Source: Arthrobacter tumbae (GTDB lineage: Bacteria > Actinomycetota > Actinomycetes > Actinomycetales > Micrococcaceae). Taken from it: 64,000 nt of DNA. Position numbers and translations under genes: made by a program. Positions 55,286 through 63,888 of this stretch are shown here, one piece after another (positions within the stretch are counted from its first letter, which is position 1; each line of letters begins with the position of its first letter). The notes under the pieces are model-generated. The model saw only the letters and a program-made list of their open reading frames with translations. It had not been told where the DNA came from and did not search any database. The DNA is taken from positions 1 through 64,000 of the forward strand of contig NZ_JAFBCC010000001.1 in assembly GCF_016907495.1 (NCBI RefSeq), in the 5' to 3' direction.

Positions 55286-57114
55286 GCAAGGCGCTCGTTC
55301 CACCCGGGAAATCAGCCCTTCGCCGTACGCTGCAGATTCTCACGCCGCATCTGAATGGTCAGGGACTGCTCATGGCCGGCGGTGTCCTGGTGCTCCTGTG
55401 CGAGGTCGCGTTCCGGGTCCTCGAGCCGTGGCCGGTGAAGTTTGTCGTGGACGCCGTTACCCGGAGCCTCGGCGCTGACTTCGCAGGCACCGGACCGGAG
55501 GCTACTCCCCTGCTGCTGCTGGCCTGCGGCGCCGCCCTGGTCTTCTTCACCGGCATGCGGGCCGTCTGCAACTTCTTCGCCACGATCGCGTTCGCGCTGG
55601 TCGGATCCCGGGTTGCAACGAAACTGCGTGCCAAGGTGTTCGATCATGTCCAGTCCCTCTCGGCGCGGTTCCACTCGTCCAACCGGACAGGCGACACGGT
55701 ACAGCGACTGGTCGGCGACGTCGGCAGGCTCCAGGAAGTCGCCGTCACCGCCGGCATGCCGCTGCTGGCCAACTGCATCACCCTGATTGCGATGGCCGGA
55801 GTGATGTTCTGGCTCGACCCGCTGCTGGCGCTCGTGGTCATCGCCGCATGCGCCGGATTCCTGCTCCTTTCGAGAATCAGCACGGACAAAATCACCGTGG
55901 CCGCACGCCTGACCCGCAAGGGTGAAGGTTCGCTGGCTAACACCGCGCAGGAAAGCCTGGGCGCCATCCGGGTTGTACAAACGTATGGCCTGGAGCGCGC
56001 GCTGGCCGACCGGTTCGGCAGCAGCAACCAGAAAACGCTCAAGGAGGGCGTCAGGTCCCGCCGCCTCGCAGCCGCGCTGGAGCGAAGGACGGACGTGATT
56101 GTCGGCGTGGCCACCGCCGTCGTTCTTGCCGGCGGCGGGTGGCGGGTCGTTCAGGGGGCCATGACACCGGGGGATCTGGTGCTCTTCCTGATGTACCTGA
56201 AGACCGCTATGAAGCCGTTGCGGGACCTCGCGAAGTACACAGGCAGGATTGCGCGTGCCACAGCCTCCGGCGAGCGCGTGGCCGAACTGCTCGAGGAGGA
56301 GGTGGACATCACCGACTCCCCCGCTGCCCTTCCGCTCGGCAGGGTGTGGGGCGAGCTTGAGTTCCGTAACGTATCGGCGTCCTACGAGGGGCGGTGTGTC
56401 CTGTCCGACCTCTCCCTGTGCCTGCAGGAAGGCCGTAACACGGCCGTCGTAGGACCGTCCGGATCAGGGAAGTCCACGCTGCTGTCCCTGCTGGTCCGCA
56501 GCATGGATCCGGAGCGCGGTTCGGTGCGCCTCGACGGCGTAAACCTTACGGACATCACCCTCGCTTCCCTGCGTTCGAACGTGAGCCTCGTCCTTCAGGA
56601 GGCCGTCCTGTTCACCGGGAGCATCCGGGAGAACATCCGCTTCGGGCGTCTCTCAGCGACGGACGAAGAGGTTGAGCAGGCCGCGCAGCTGGCGCAGGCC
56701 CACGGTTTTATCACGGGCTTTCCCGAGGGCTACGACACCACCGTCGGCGAGCGCGGCGGGACCCTCTCCGGGGGGCAACGGCAACGGATCGCGATTGCCC
56801 GCGCCATCCTGCGGAACGCGCCGGTGGTGCTCCTTGACGAGGTGACCACGGGGCTGGACCATGACGCACGGACTGAAGTGCTCAGCGCCCTTGCGACGCT
56901 CAGCACGGGACGGACCACGGTGACGGTGACACACGAGGCTTCCGTTGCGCTGCAGAGCGACCGCATCCTCTGGCTTCAGGGCGGGCGGGTCCTCCTGGAC
57001 GGATCGCCGGAGGAGCTGCTGCGCTACCCGCTGTTTGCACGCTGGGTCGAGGGGCAGCGCGCGTCCGCGCAGGACCGGGCCGTCACGACGGTCCCGGCAG
57101 GGAACATGCCGTGA
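55282..57114 (+). CDS. ABC exporter, fused membrane and ATPase domains (cassette gene 4)
   Basis: A 610-residue half-transporter. Residues about 25 to 320 hold six membrane segments (type I exporter), and residues about 350 to 600 the ATPase: Walker A GPSGSGKSTLL, signature LSGGQRQRIAIARA, Walker B VVLLDEVTTGLD and the H-loop VTHEAS. It should act as a homodimer since no partner is present. The context suggests it flips or exports the glycoside or glycolipid made by genes 1 to 3. Confidence 0.88.
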   Translation: MSKALVPPGKSALRRTLQILTPHLNGQGLLMAGGVLVLLCEVAFRVLEPWPVKFVVDAVTRSLGADFAGTGPEATPLLLLACGAALVFFTGMRAVCNFFATIAFALVGSRVATKLRAKVFDHVQSLSARFHSSNRTGDTVQRLVGDVGRLQEVAVTAGMPLLANCITLIAMAGVMFWLDPLLALVVIAACAGFLLLSRISTDKITVAARLTRKGEGSLANTAQESLGAIRVVQTYGLERALADRFGSSNQKTLKEGVRSRRLAAALERRTDVIVGVATAVVLAGGGWRVVQGAMTPGDLVLFLMYLKTAMKPLRDLAKYTGRIARATASGERVAELLEEEVDITDSPAALPLGRVWGELEFRNVSASYEGRCVLSDLSLCLQEGRNTAVVGPSGSGKSTLLSLLVRSMDPERGSVRLDGVNLTDITLASLRSNVSLVLQEAVLFTGSIRENIRFGRLSATDEEVEQAAQLAQAHGFITGFPEGYDTTVGERGGTLSGGQRQRIAIARAILRNAPVVLLDEVTTGLDHDARTEVLSALATLSTGRTTVTVTHEASVALQSDRILWLQGGRVLLDGSPEELLRYPLFARWVEGQRASAQDRAVTTVPAGNMP

Positions 57115-58304
57115 GCACTGTGCGCACGCCGATTGACTCCAACCTGCGATCCCTCGACCTGTTCTTCGATTCCGATGCGCTGAGCTCGCTGTTCAACCGA
57201 CCCGTGCGCACCAGTCATCTGCGCTGGAAGCGCGGCACGTCGGCCGTGGCACGCCTCCACGACGACGACGGCGTCCGCTGGCTGGCGATGTACAGTTCCG
57301 ACACGTCGGTGAAGCTGGAGAAAGTCTCCCGGCGCGCGCTTGCCCGGGATCTGGAGTTGGAGCGCTTCACGCTCGACGACGGGGTACTGGCGAGCGGGCC
57401 GATCGCCCTGGATCCGCGATTGCACCCGGCCCTGCGCCCGTTCCGTCGGGCGGGCCTGGAGGTGCCCTCGCCGGCCCTCGAGGTGCTCAAGTACAACCCG
57501 TTCCGGCGCCTGGTGTTCAGTATTGCCTCGATGGACGCCGGGCGTCTTGTAGGCAGGGCGAGCGCCGGCGGACACTCGATGACCCGCGGAATGCTCTCCG
57601 AACTGGCAGCTGGCGGGGTGCCCGTCGTCGTTCCCCTCGACTCAGCACTGCTGCCACCGGGTCTCCCTGCCTCCAAGCATGTGGAGTACCTTCCGTGGTA
57701 CGGCTCCGGAGACCTCAGCACAGTCCCGCTTCAGCATGCGGAACCGGCTGCCCGAGCGACCGGCAATGCGCTCGCCCTGCTGCACAGCCAGGCGCCGATT
57801 CACAAGACGCACGCGTGGCGGGCACCCGCAGGGCGCCTTCGCTCACTCGTGCGGGAGAACGCCGAGCTGTTACCGGAGAACGCGGGTCGCCTGGAGCGGG
57901 TGCAGGTGAATCTTGAGGCTCTGCTGCGCCGGCCGGGCCGGGCCGCGGTGATCCACGGTGATTTCTCGGCCGATCAGGTTCTCGTCGATGGGCGGCAGGT
58001 GCGGCTGATTGACTTTCAACGGTGCACTTACGGTGCAGCCGCAGCCGACCTGGGCAGCTTCGCCGCCGTCGAAGCGTTAGGCAGCGCTATGGTTGACCGC
58101 CGTGCCGTTCTTGCCTTGCCGCGAACTGCGGCACTGCTCGACGGGTACGGCACCGGGCCGGCCACGGTGAATGACTCCGAAGTGGTGGCCTGGACCGCTT
58201 TTTACCTCCTGAACCGGCTTCGCGAACCCTTCCGCGCCTGCTCGCCGGATTGGCGGCAGCAGGTCGATCACCGTCTCCGAATGATCGAAGAGGTGCTGTG
58301 GTGA
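57111..58304 (+). CDS. Kinase-fold phosphotransferase (cassette gene 5)
   Basis: A 397-residue APH-like protein. The catalytic loop is VIHGDFSADQVLVD near residue 282 and the Mg-binding Asp is in VRLIDFQRC near 299, both intact, so a phosphotransferase activity is likely. The N-terminal half diverges from antibiotic kinases. It probably phosphorylates a sugar or other precursor of the cassette's product. The start GTG overlaps the stop of the exporter (GTGA). Confidence 0.78.
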   Translation: MSTVRTPIDSNLRSLDLFFDSDALSSLFNRPVRTSHLRWKRGTSAVARLHDDDGVRWLAMYSSDTSVKLEKVSRRALARDLELERFTLDDGVLASGPIALDPRLHPALRPFRRAGLEVPSPALEVLKYNPFRRLVFSIASMDAGRLVGRASAGGHSMTRGMLSELAAGGVPVVVPLDSALLPPGLPASKHVEYLPWYGSGDLSTVPLQHAEPAARATGNALALLHSQAPIHKTHAWRAPAGRLRSLVRENAELLPENAGRLERVQVNLEALLRRPGRAAVIHGDFSADQVLVDGRQVRLIDFQRCTYGAAAADLGSFAAVEALGSAMVDRRAVLALPRTAALLDGYGTGPATVNDSEVVAWTAFYLLNRLREPFRACSPDWRQQVDHRLRMIEEVLW

Positions 58305-59431
58305 TGCAGATTCCCAGCGAGATGCCGGACGACGACGGCACGGCGGTTCGTATCCACCGCGCCTGGCCCCGTGGCGATGGAAGCCTGGTCGTGGAGGGCC
58401 GCGAGGCCCGGTCCGGCCGGATCCGTGCCGGCCGGATCGGCGCTGACGGCCGCGCGTCCCTGGTGCCGTTTCGAAATGACCGGGCCCTGCCCGGATTGGA
58501 TTCCGAGCTTCCTGCCGGAGAACTACTGGTGCACCGCTTGAAGCGGCGCGCCGTTGTGCGGGCCGACGGACAGTACACAAAGTTCCTTGCGCGTGGGAAG
58601 GCTGCCGCAGTCAGGGACGCGCATCTGGCGGTGGCCGCCGGGCTGGCTGGATCCGGAGTTGCTGCGCCCGACGTCGTATCTTCCGATGCGCACAGCGTGA
58701 CGCTATCCGCTGTCCCAGGTACAAGCCTGCACGACCTGGGACGTCGTCTGGACGCCGGCACGCAGTTGGCTGCGGGTCCTGGCGCCGTCCATGACCCCGG
58801 CCCAGAGGTTGCGTGGAACCGTGCCTGGGAACACTGGGCAGACCGCTGGCCCGCCTTCGTCGGCGCGCCAATCAGCAACGGATCCTTAGCCGCCGCACGG
58901 GTTCATTCTGCGCAGGATGAAGTTCGCACCGTCGATCGGTGGGTTGGATTGGCGGTCGCTTTCGATGCCCTCGATGTGTCGGAGGACCGGCTTCGCCGCG
59001 TGGCGGCGTCCATCGCAAGGTCCCTGCTCAATGGTGCGTCGCCCTCCCGGCTGGCCCACCGCGACCTGCACGACAAACAGGTGATTGTGGACCTGGACAG
59101 AAAGTCGGTGGGAATCATCGACTGCGACACTCTTGCCCTCGCCGAGCCCGCGCTCGACCTGGCAAACTTGTCGATCCACCTGGATTTCCGGGAGGCCCAG
59201 GGACTGCTGGCGGGCGGCGCCGCGGCTGCGGGCCGTCGCTGCGTTCACGAAGTGGCCGAGACCCTGTCGGTACCCCTTCCCCGTTTTGATGCCTATGCTG
59301 CCGCGACGGCTCTACGGCTGGCCTGCGTCTACGCGTTTCGGCCGCCCTACCGGAAGGTGGCGTGCACGTGGTTCAACGAGCTCGAAGCGCGTCTTGGCGG
59401 ACGCGAATCCCTCGCAGGAACCTTTGCCTGA
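58304..59431 (+). CDS. Second kinase-fold phosphotransferase (cassette gene 6)
   Basis: A 375-residue APH-like protein with LAHRDLHDKQVIVDLD near residue 252 and the metal site VGIIDCDTLAL near 270. It resembles gene 5 in fold and motifs but not in detail, so the pair is old. The ATG at 58304 overlaps the stop of gene 5 (TGATG); a GTG three bases earlier is an alternative. It closes the cassette; a promoter candidate for the next gene follows. Confidence 0.78.
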   Translation: MQIPSEMPDDDGTAVRIHRAWPRGDGSLVVEGREARSGRIRAGRIGADGRASLVPFRNDRALPGLDSELPAGELLVHRLKRRAVVRADGQYTKFLARGKAAAVRDAHLAVAAGLAGSGVAAPDVVSSDAHSVTLSAVPGTSLHDLGRRLDAGTQLAAGPGAVHDPGPEVAWNRAWEHWADRWPAFVGAPISNGSLAAARVHSAQDEVRTVDRWVGLAVAFDALDVSEDRLRRVAASIARSLLNGASPSRLAHRDLHDKQVIVDLDRKSVGIIDCDTLALAEPALDLANLSIHLDFREAQGLLAGGAAAAGRRCVHEVAETLSVPLPRFDAYAAATALRLACVYAFRPPYRKVACTWFNELEARLGGRESLAGTFA

Positions 59432-59451
59432 CGCTCTTCCGACGTGGACGA

Positions 59452-59480
59452 TTGACGTGATGATTAACGCGGGGTAACAG
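59452..59480 (+). promoter_or_regulatory. Candidate promoter for the small membrane protein
   Basis: TTGACG (59452 to 59457) and TAACAG (59475 to 59480) are separated by 17 bp, close to the housekeeping sigma consensus. The downstream start codons are 42 and 72 bp away. Confidence 0.35.
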
Positions 59481-59521
59481 ACCTGTCCCGATTAGCTAAC
59501 GACACGACGACACTCCCCGGA

Positions 59522-59833
59522 ATGGTCAGCTGGCTGTTCAATACTGGGTTCATGGGAACGCAGCAACTCGAGGAAACCGTCAGGACAAAGACAAGCCGGG
59601 TACTGCGCTGGGATTGTGTACCCGCAGTGATCGTGCTGATCGCGGTGGCAGGCTTCTGGATCGGGGGGTCATTGGAGTGGTTTGAGATGCTCAGCGTCCC
59701 GGAGAACGCCGTGGGCAGCGTCGTGTGGCTCTACCTTATGCTTGCCGCGGTAGCAGGATCGGTCGTCCTGGGAGGCGGGGCTGTCGTCGATCTGGCGCGG
59801 CGGATCAATCGCCGGTCCGAGCGGAACCAGTAG
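59522..59833 (+). CDS. Small two-TM membrane protein
   Basis: A protein of 103 residues (or 93 if the ATG at 59552 is used) with two membrane segments at about residues 32 to 52 and 66 to 88, and a basic C-terminal tail (RRINRRSERN). No family is recognised. Neither start has a clear ribosome binding site. It could be a hypothetical Micrococcaceae protein; its link to the cassette is uncertain. Confidence 0.55.
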   Translation: MVSWLFNTGFMGTQQLEETVRTKTSRVLRWDCVPAVIVLIAVAGFWIGGSLEWFEMLSVPENAVGSVVWLYLMLAAVAGSVVLGGGAVVDLARRINRRSERNQ

Positions 59834-59896
59834 CAATACCTCTCCTCCACACCGCCGTCCGGGAGCTGCCCTTTCCCCACATACCGGGGTTTCACC

Positions 59897-59947
59897 TTGT
59901 TCCAGAAAGGTGCATGTACTGCAATCAATGCATGCAGAACATGCACC
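59897..59947 (+). promoter_or_regulatory. Toxin-antitoxin promoter with overlapping dyad operator
   Basis: A 39-bp dyad is centred on 59928: GGTGCATGTACTGCA (59909 to 59923) and TGCAGAACATGCACC (59933 to 59947), 15-base arms with one mismatch and a 9-base spacer. A possible promoter TTGTTC-17-TGCAAT (59897 to 59925) has its -10 inside the dyad. The antitoxin starts at 59966, so autoregulation by the antitoxin is likely. Confidence 0.6.
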
Positions 59948-59965
59948 CTTCTGAAAGGAACACCT

Positions 59966-60304
59966 ATGCCGAGTATCAGTGTCCGCGACGTCGATCAACA
60001 CACGCTCGATGAGCTGAAACGGATAGCGGCGTCGAACGGACGCTCGCTGCAGGCCGAGCTCAGAGCACTGCTCGATCAGTTCGCGGCCTTGCCCTGGGAG
60101 TCGCGCCTCGCGGACTATCCGTTCTCGATGATGCCTCTACCTCGCTGGTACACCGATCTGGCAGAGGTGCGGACTGATTTTGCCGGCCTCACGATTAGCC
60201 AGCTCCCCCGGCGGCGCTCCCCTTTCCGAATGCTCAGGGAGCCGCTTCCCACGCCGCTTCCGGGCTCAGCGGCGGTCACCCAGAGGCGGGTGTCAGCAGC
60301 ATGA
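59966..60304 (+). CDS. VapB/FitA-type antitoxin
   Basis: A 112-residue protein with an N-terminal ribbon-helix-helix domain (PSISVRDVDQHTLDELKRIAASNGRSLQAEL) of the FitA/VapB type and a longer than usual C-terminal part that should bind the toxin. The ATG at 59966 follows GAAAGGAA. It overlaps the toxin gene by four bases (ATGA), the usual arrangement. Confidence 0.85.
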   Translation: MPSISVRDVDQHTLDELKRIAASNGRSLQAELRALLDQFAALPWESRLADYPFSMMPLPRWYTDLAEVRTDFAGLTISQLPRRRSPFRMLREPLPTPLPGSAAVTQRRVSAA

Positions 60305-60717
60305 TCATTCTGGATTCAGACGTGTTGCTGACCATGGTCGGCACGGACAATACCGAACTCGAGGAATGGGTGAAGCAATTCCCTGGCAAACCGCACACGT
60401 CTGCAATTGCCGTCGCCGAGGTTTACGCGGCGATTCGCCGATCACCCAACACCCTCTTCCGGGAAGCACGATACCGCGCCATGCACGAGGCGCTGGAAGG
60501 TGTCCTCAACCGCCGGGTACTTCCGTTCGACCATAAGGCTGCCCGTGAGCTTGCCGCGCTTGCCCTTACCCCGCACCCTGACGGCGGGACCTTCCCGCTC
60601 GCCACGCTTATTTCTTCAGCCACCGCCCGAGTCCTTGGCATGAAAGTGGCGACAGGACGCCCGGAGGACTTCTTCGGGATCGATGTTGAGCTCGCGATTC
60701 TGAACCTGAAGACCTAG
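60301..60717 (+). CDS. vapC: VapC-type PIN-domain toxin
   Basis: A 138-residue PIN ribonuclease of the FitB/VapC family. IILDSDVLLTM gives the first acidic residue, SAIAVAEVYAAIRR the Glu, and later acids are at the start of FDHKAAREL and in the C-terminal ATGRPEDFFGI, so the acidic site appears complete. It would cut RNA when free of the antitoxin. Its stop overlaps the end of the convergent ugd gene by four bases. Confidence 0.88.
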   Translation: MIILDSDVLLTMVGTDNTELEEWVKQFPGKPHTSAIAVAEVYAAIRRSPNTLFREARYRAMHEALEGVLNRRVLPFDHKAARELAALALTPHPDGGTFPLATLISSATARVLGMKVATGRPEDFFGIDVELAILNLKT

Positions 60718-62060
60718 TGCACCGCAGCGGTGCGCGCGGGTATGGCGGCGGCTTTTGGACGTCCCAGCGCCCGATAGGTCCACCCGGCGTCGCGCCAGGC
60801 ATCCGGATCCAGGCAGTTTCGGCCGTCCACAATGGCTGGCTGCGCCACGAGCCTGCCGAGCTCCATCGGGTCAAGCGTGCGGTACTGCTCCCACTCCGTC
60901 AGCACCAGCACAGCATCGGCGTTCTGGACTGCCTCTTCAACCGATGTGGTGTACGTCAGGTCAGGAAAGCGGAGTGATGCGTTGGGCACTGCTTGAGGAT
61001 CGCTGGCCGTGACGGCCGCTCCCTGAAGCTGCAACTGGGCCGCGACACTGAGGGCCGGCGAATCACGGACGTCGTCGGAGTTGGGCTTGAATGCCAGACC
61101 GAGCACGGCGATCCGTTGCCCGAGCAGTGACCCGCCGCAGACCTCCCGGGCCAAATCCACCATGCGGGAGCGCCGCCGCATGTTGATGGAGTCCACTTCA
61201 CGCAGGAAGGTCAGCGCCTGATCGGCGCCGAGCTCCCCGGCTCTGGCCATGAAAGCGCGGATGTCCTTCGGGAGGCAGCCGCCACCGAATCCGAGCCCGG
61301 CGTTCAGGAACTTCCGGCCGATCCGTGCGTCGTGACCGATGGCGTCCGCAAGCATGGATACATCAGCTCCGGTGGCTTCGCAGACCTCCGCCATCGCGTT
61401 GATGAAGGAGATCTTCGTGGCCAGGAAGGCGTTTGCGGAGACCTTCACCAGCTCAGCCGTCTCATAATCCATCACCAACCGCGGACTCCCAGCGGCGAGC
61501 GCCTGCGCATACACCTCATCCAGGATCAGCTGAGCACCACTGGCTGCATCATCCAGCCCGTACACCAGGCGGTCCGGCTCCAGCGTGTCCTGGACGGCGA
61601 AGCCCTCCCGCAGAAACTCCGGGTTCCAGGCCAGCGTCACCGATGGGCGCGCCTCGGAGATGCGTGCGGAAAGGGCGCGGGCAGTGCCGACGGGCACGGT
61701 GGATTTCCCCACCACAACGTCGCCCGCTCGCAGGTGGGGCAGCAGGGCGTCGACGCTCGCATAGACGTGGCTGAGATCCGCACCGTTCTCGGCGCGCTTC
61801 TGAGGTGTTCCAACCGCAATGAAGTGCACAGCTGATCCTGCTGCGTCGGCGATGTCGGTTGAAAAGCGCAATCGGCCGGTTTCAAGCGCCTCAGCGAGCA
61901 ATTCCGGAAGCCCGGGCTCAAAAAAGGGAGCGTCGCCGGCACTGAGGCTGGCAACCTTTGCACCATCGACGTCGATGCCGACCACCTCGTGCCCCAGCTT
62001 GGCCATGCACGCGGCGTGCACTGCTCCGAGATACCCGCATCCGATGACCGATAACCGCAT
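60714..62060 (-). CDS. ugd: UDP-glucose 6-dehydrogenase
   Basis: A 448-residue enzyme that oxidises UDP-glucose to UDP-glucuronate. It has the Rossmann start SVIGCGYLGAVHAACMAKLGH, KSTVPVGTA, the catalytic Cys in GFGGGCLPKDI near residue 262 and the C-terminal UDP site with LAFKPNSDDVRDSPA. The ATG at 62060 is preferred over a longer frame. UDP-glucuronate could be a donor for the nearby glycosyltransferases, but it is on the other strand and this is inference. Confidence 0.93.
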   Translation of the reverse strand: MRLSVIGCGYLGAVHAACMAKLGHEVVGIDVDGAKVASLSAGDAPFFEPGLPELLAEALETGRLRFSTDIADAAGSAVHFIAVGTPQKRAENGADLSHVYASVDALLPHLRAGDVVVGKSTVPVGTARALSARISEARPSVTLAWNPEFLREGFAVQDTLEPDRLVYGLDDAASGAQLILDEVYAQALAAGSPRLVMDYETAELVKVSANAFLATKISFINAMAEVCEATGADVSMLADAIGHDARIGRKFLNAGLGFGGGCLPKDIRAFMARAGELGADQALTFLREVDSINMRRRSRMVDLAREVCGGSLLGQRIAVLGLAFKPNSDDVRDSPALSVAAQLQLQGAAVTASDPQAVPNASLRFPDLTYTTSVEEAVQNADAVLVLTEWEQYRTLDPMELGRLVAQPAIVDGRNCLDPDAWRDAGWTYRALGRPKAAAIPARTAAVH

Positions 62061-62215
62061 GATGAACGCCCCTAGCTTCTGTTTCCTGTGTTCTGTGTCC
62101 TGCAAACACCGTACGGACGCTGCATGGGGCGCAGATGAACCAGAGATGAGAGTTAGATGAGATCAGGCAGTCAGGTCAGTGCCGGGCAACCGGACCGGGC
62201 ACCCGAGGGGCAGCG

Positions 62216-62782
62216 CTAGACCGGTTCCAGGTACCAGAGCCGGGTCTCGCCGTACTTCTTGTCAGCGAAGCGCTCAATCCCGTCGGGCCACTCAGGCTCC
62301 CCTGAGCGCGATGAGCGTTCGAGCACGACGACGGCTCCTTCCGCCAGATGCGGAACCAGAGAGGACAGGATGGTCACCAGAGGCGCATCCTCGAGCGGAT
62401 AGGGCGGGTCCATGAGAACCACATCCCACAGTGCCTCTTCCGGGACCCGATTCAGATAGGTCTCAACCTTCGACCTGTGCACGCGAACGCAGGTCCAACC
62501 AAGGACCTGGTTCATCGCATCGGCGTTTGCACGGCAGGCGGCAGCAGCCCGGTCCGCGGACTCGACAAGGTCCACTGTTGCTGCTCCCCGGCTCGCCGCT
62601 TCCACCCCCAGCGACCCCGATCCGGCGAAGAGATCCAGCACATGCGCGCCCGCCAGAACGTTGTAGGCATCCAGGCGGGAAAACAAGGCTTCCTTGACCC
62701 GGTCAGTGGTGGGTCGCGTCGCCTGGCCCGGGACGCTGGTCAGCGTAGTGCCACCTGCGACCCCGGCGATGATTCGACTCAT
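62216..62782 (-). CDS. rsmD: 16S rRNA (guanine966-N2)-methyltransferase
   Basis: A 188-residue RsmD that methylates G966 of 16S rRNA. The AdoMet site is VLDLFAGSGSLGVEAASRGA and the catalytic motif VVLMDPPYPLE. The ATG at 62782 (MSRIIAGVAGG) is the family start, so the longer frame is not used. In related genomes it adjoins coaD; here they are 13.3 kb apart. Confidence 0.93.
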   Translation of the reverse strand: MSRIIAGVAGGTTLTSVPGQATRPTTDRVKEALFSRLDAYNVLAGAHVLDLFAGSGSLGVEAASRGAATVDLVESADRAAAACRANADAMNQVLGWTCVRVHRSKVETYLNRVPEEALWDVVLMDPPYPLEDAPLVTILSSLVPHLAEGAVVVLERSSRSGEPEWPDGIERFADKKYGETRLWYLEPV

Positions 62783-62867
62783 GAAAAAACACTCTAAACC
62801 ACTAGCAGAAACGATTTCCGCGTGGTCAAATAAGTGCAGCCGAAAAGCAGCCGCATTAGCGAAGTGC

Positions 62868-62885
62868 GAGCGGCGCGCGCCGCTC
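62868..62885. repeat. 18-bp perfect palindrome upstream of the secreted protein
   Basis: GAGCGGCGCGCGCCGCTC is its own reverse complement. It lies 39 bp before the start of the secreted coiled-coil gene and could be an operator or form an mRNA hairpin. Confidence 0.4.
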
Positions 62886-62923
62886 AAGGGGGACTTGGGG
62901 GCTTTTCACGAAAGACAACACAT

Positions 62924-63880
62924 ATGAATACTCGTTCCTGCCTGCTTACCGTCGGTGTCTCAGCACTTATTGCGACAGGCTCGGTGCTTACCGCTGCGCC
63001 TGCGTCTGCTGCCCCCGGATCGGCTGAATGTCTCACGGCTCAGACCGCGCTAAGCGCTCAGCTCGGCGTTGCATCGGTCGACCTCAGCATTGCGAACCAG
63101 CTGCGCGCTGCCATCACAGAGTTGGAAACTATCGGTACCCAACTCGAAGGTCTGTACCCGCAACTTGACGCCGCTGTCGCGGCTGAGATTGCAGCTTTTG
63201 ACGCCGCGGATATCGCCGCGATCGGTGCGGACGAAGCCCTTAGGACTGCAAAACTGGATCTCGCCGCAGCTGACATGGACTTCGCGGTCGCGACTGAACG
63301 TCTGCGACTGGCGACTGCCGCGCTCGAAGCCGAGCCCGAGGATCCAGAGGCGATTGCCGAGCTTGATGCCGCACGGGCCGGGGTCAATACAGCAGTGCTT
63401 GCGCAAGAAACAGCGTCTGGCGACATCGCTACAGCACAAGCCGCGTTGCTCGAAGTGGAGCGGACCGGGATCGCACTTGAGGCCGCTTACGCTGCTGCCT
63501 ACGTGTCCTTGGGCGTCGAAGCGCTCGAGTTGCGAGCGTTCGCTTTCTCTGCAGACATCGAGGCTTTGTTGACTGCGCTTGGGGCGACTGAAGGAACGGA
63601 TCCTCAGCAACTCATCGACCTAGCCGACGCCGCCGTTGCCGCATGCTCGGCTCCCGCCGTTGCTCAAGCGCCGATCGCACACACGCCGGTCGCCCAGGCT
63701 CCGGTGGTCCGGGCAGCCGCTCCCCAGCAGCGTGGCCTGAACATTCAGACCGCAGCGCACGACGCCGGTGCCACGGATCCCGCGAACCTCGCCCTCCTGG
63801 CCGGGCTGGCAGGATTCGGCACGGCAACAGCGGCCGGCGCCGTCGTCGTCGTTCGCCGTCGAAGCGCGGGACGGGCCTAA
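62924..63880 (+). CDS. Secreted, C-terminally anchored coiled-coil protein
   Basis: A 318-residue surface protein. A signal peptide ends near residue 31 (TAAPASAAPG). Residues about 40 to 245 are Ala/Leu/Glu-rich and should form long helices or coiled coils. A Pro/Ala linker (with AQAPIAHTPVAQAPVV) follows, and one membrane segment (about 288 to 308) with the tail VRRRSAGRA. No LPxTG motif precedes the membrane segment. I do not know the family. The ATG at 62924 leads directly into the signal peptide. Confidence 0.8.
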   Translation: MNTRSCLLTVGVSALIATGSVLTAAPASAAPGSAECLTAQTALSAQLGVASVDLSIANQLRAAITELETIGTQLEGLYPQLDAAVAAEIAAFDAADIAAIGADEALRTAKLDLAAADMDFAVATERLRLATAALEAEPEDPEAIAELDAARAGVNTAVLAQETASGDIATAQAALLEVERTGIALEAAYAAAYVSLGVEALELRAFAFSADIEALLTALGATEGTDPQQLIDLADAAVAACSAPAVAQAPIAHTPVAQAPVVRAAAPQQRGLNIQTAAHDAGATDPANLALLAGLAGFGTATAAGAVVVVRRRSAGRA

Positions 63881-63888
63881 CCCCGTCG

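Noticed and set aside
57111..59431. Antibiotic (aminoglycoside) resistance kinases
   Set aside because: The kinase motifs are present, but the genes overlap the glycosyltransferase-exporter run and the N-terminal halves do not look like known resistance enzymes.
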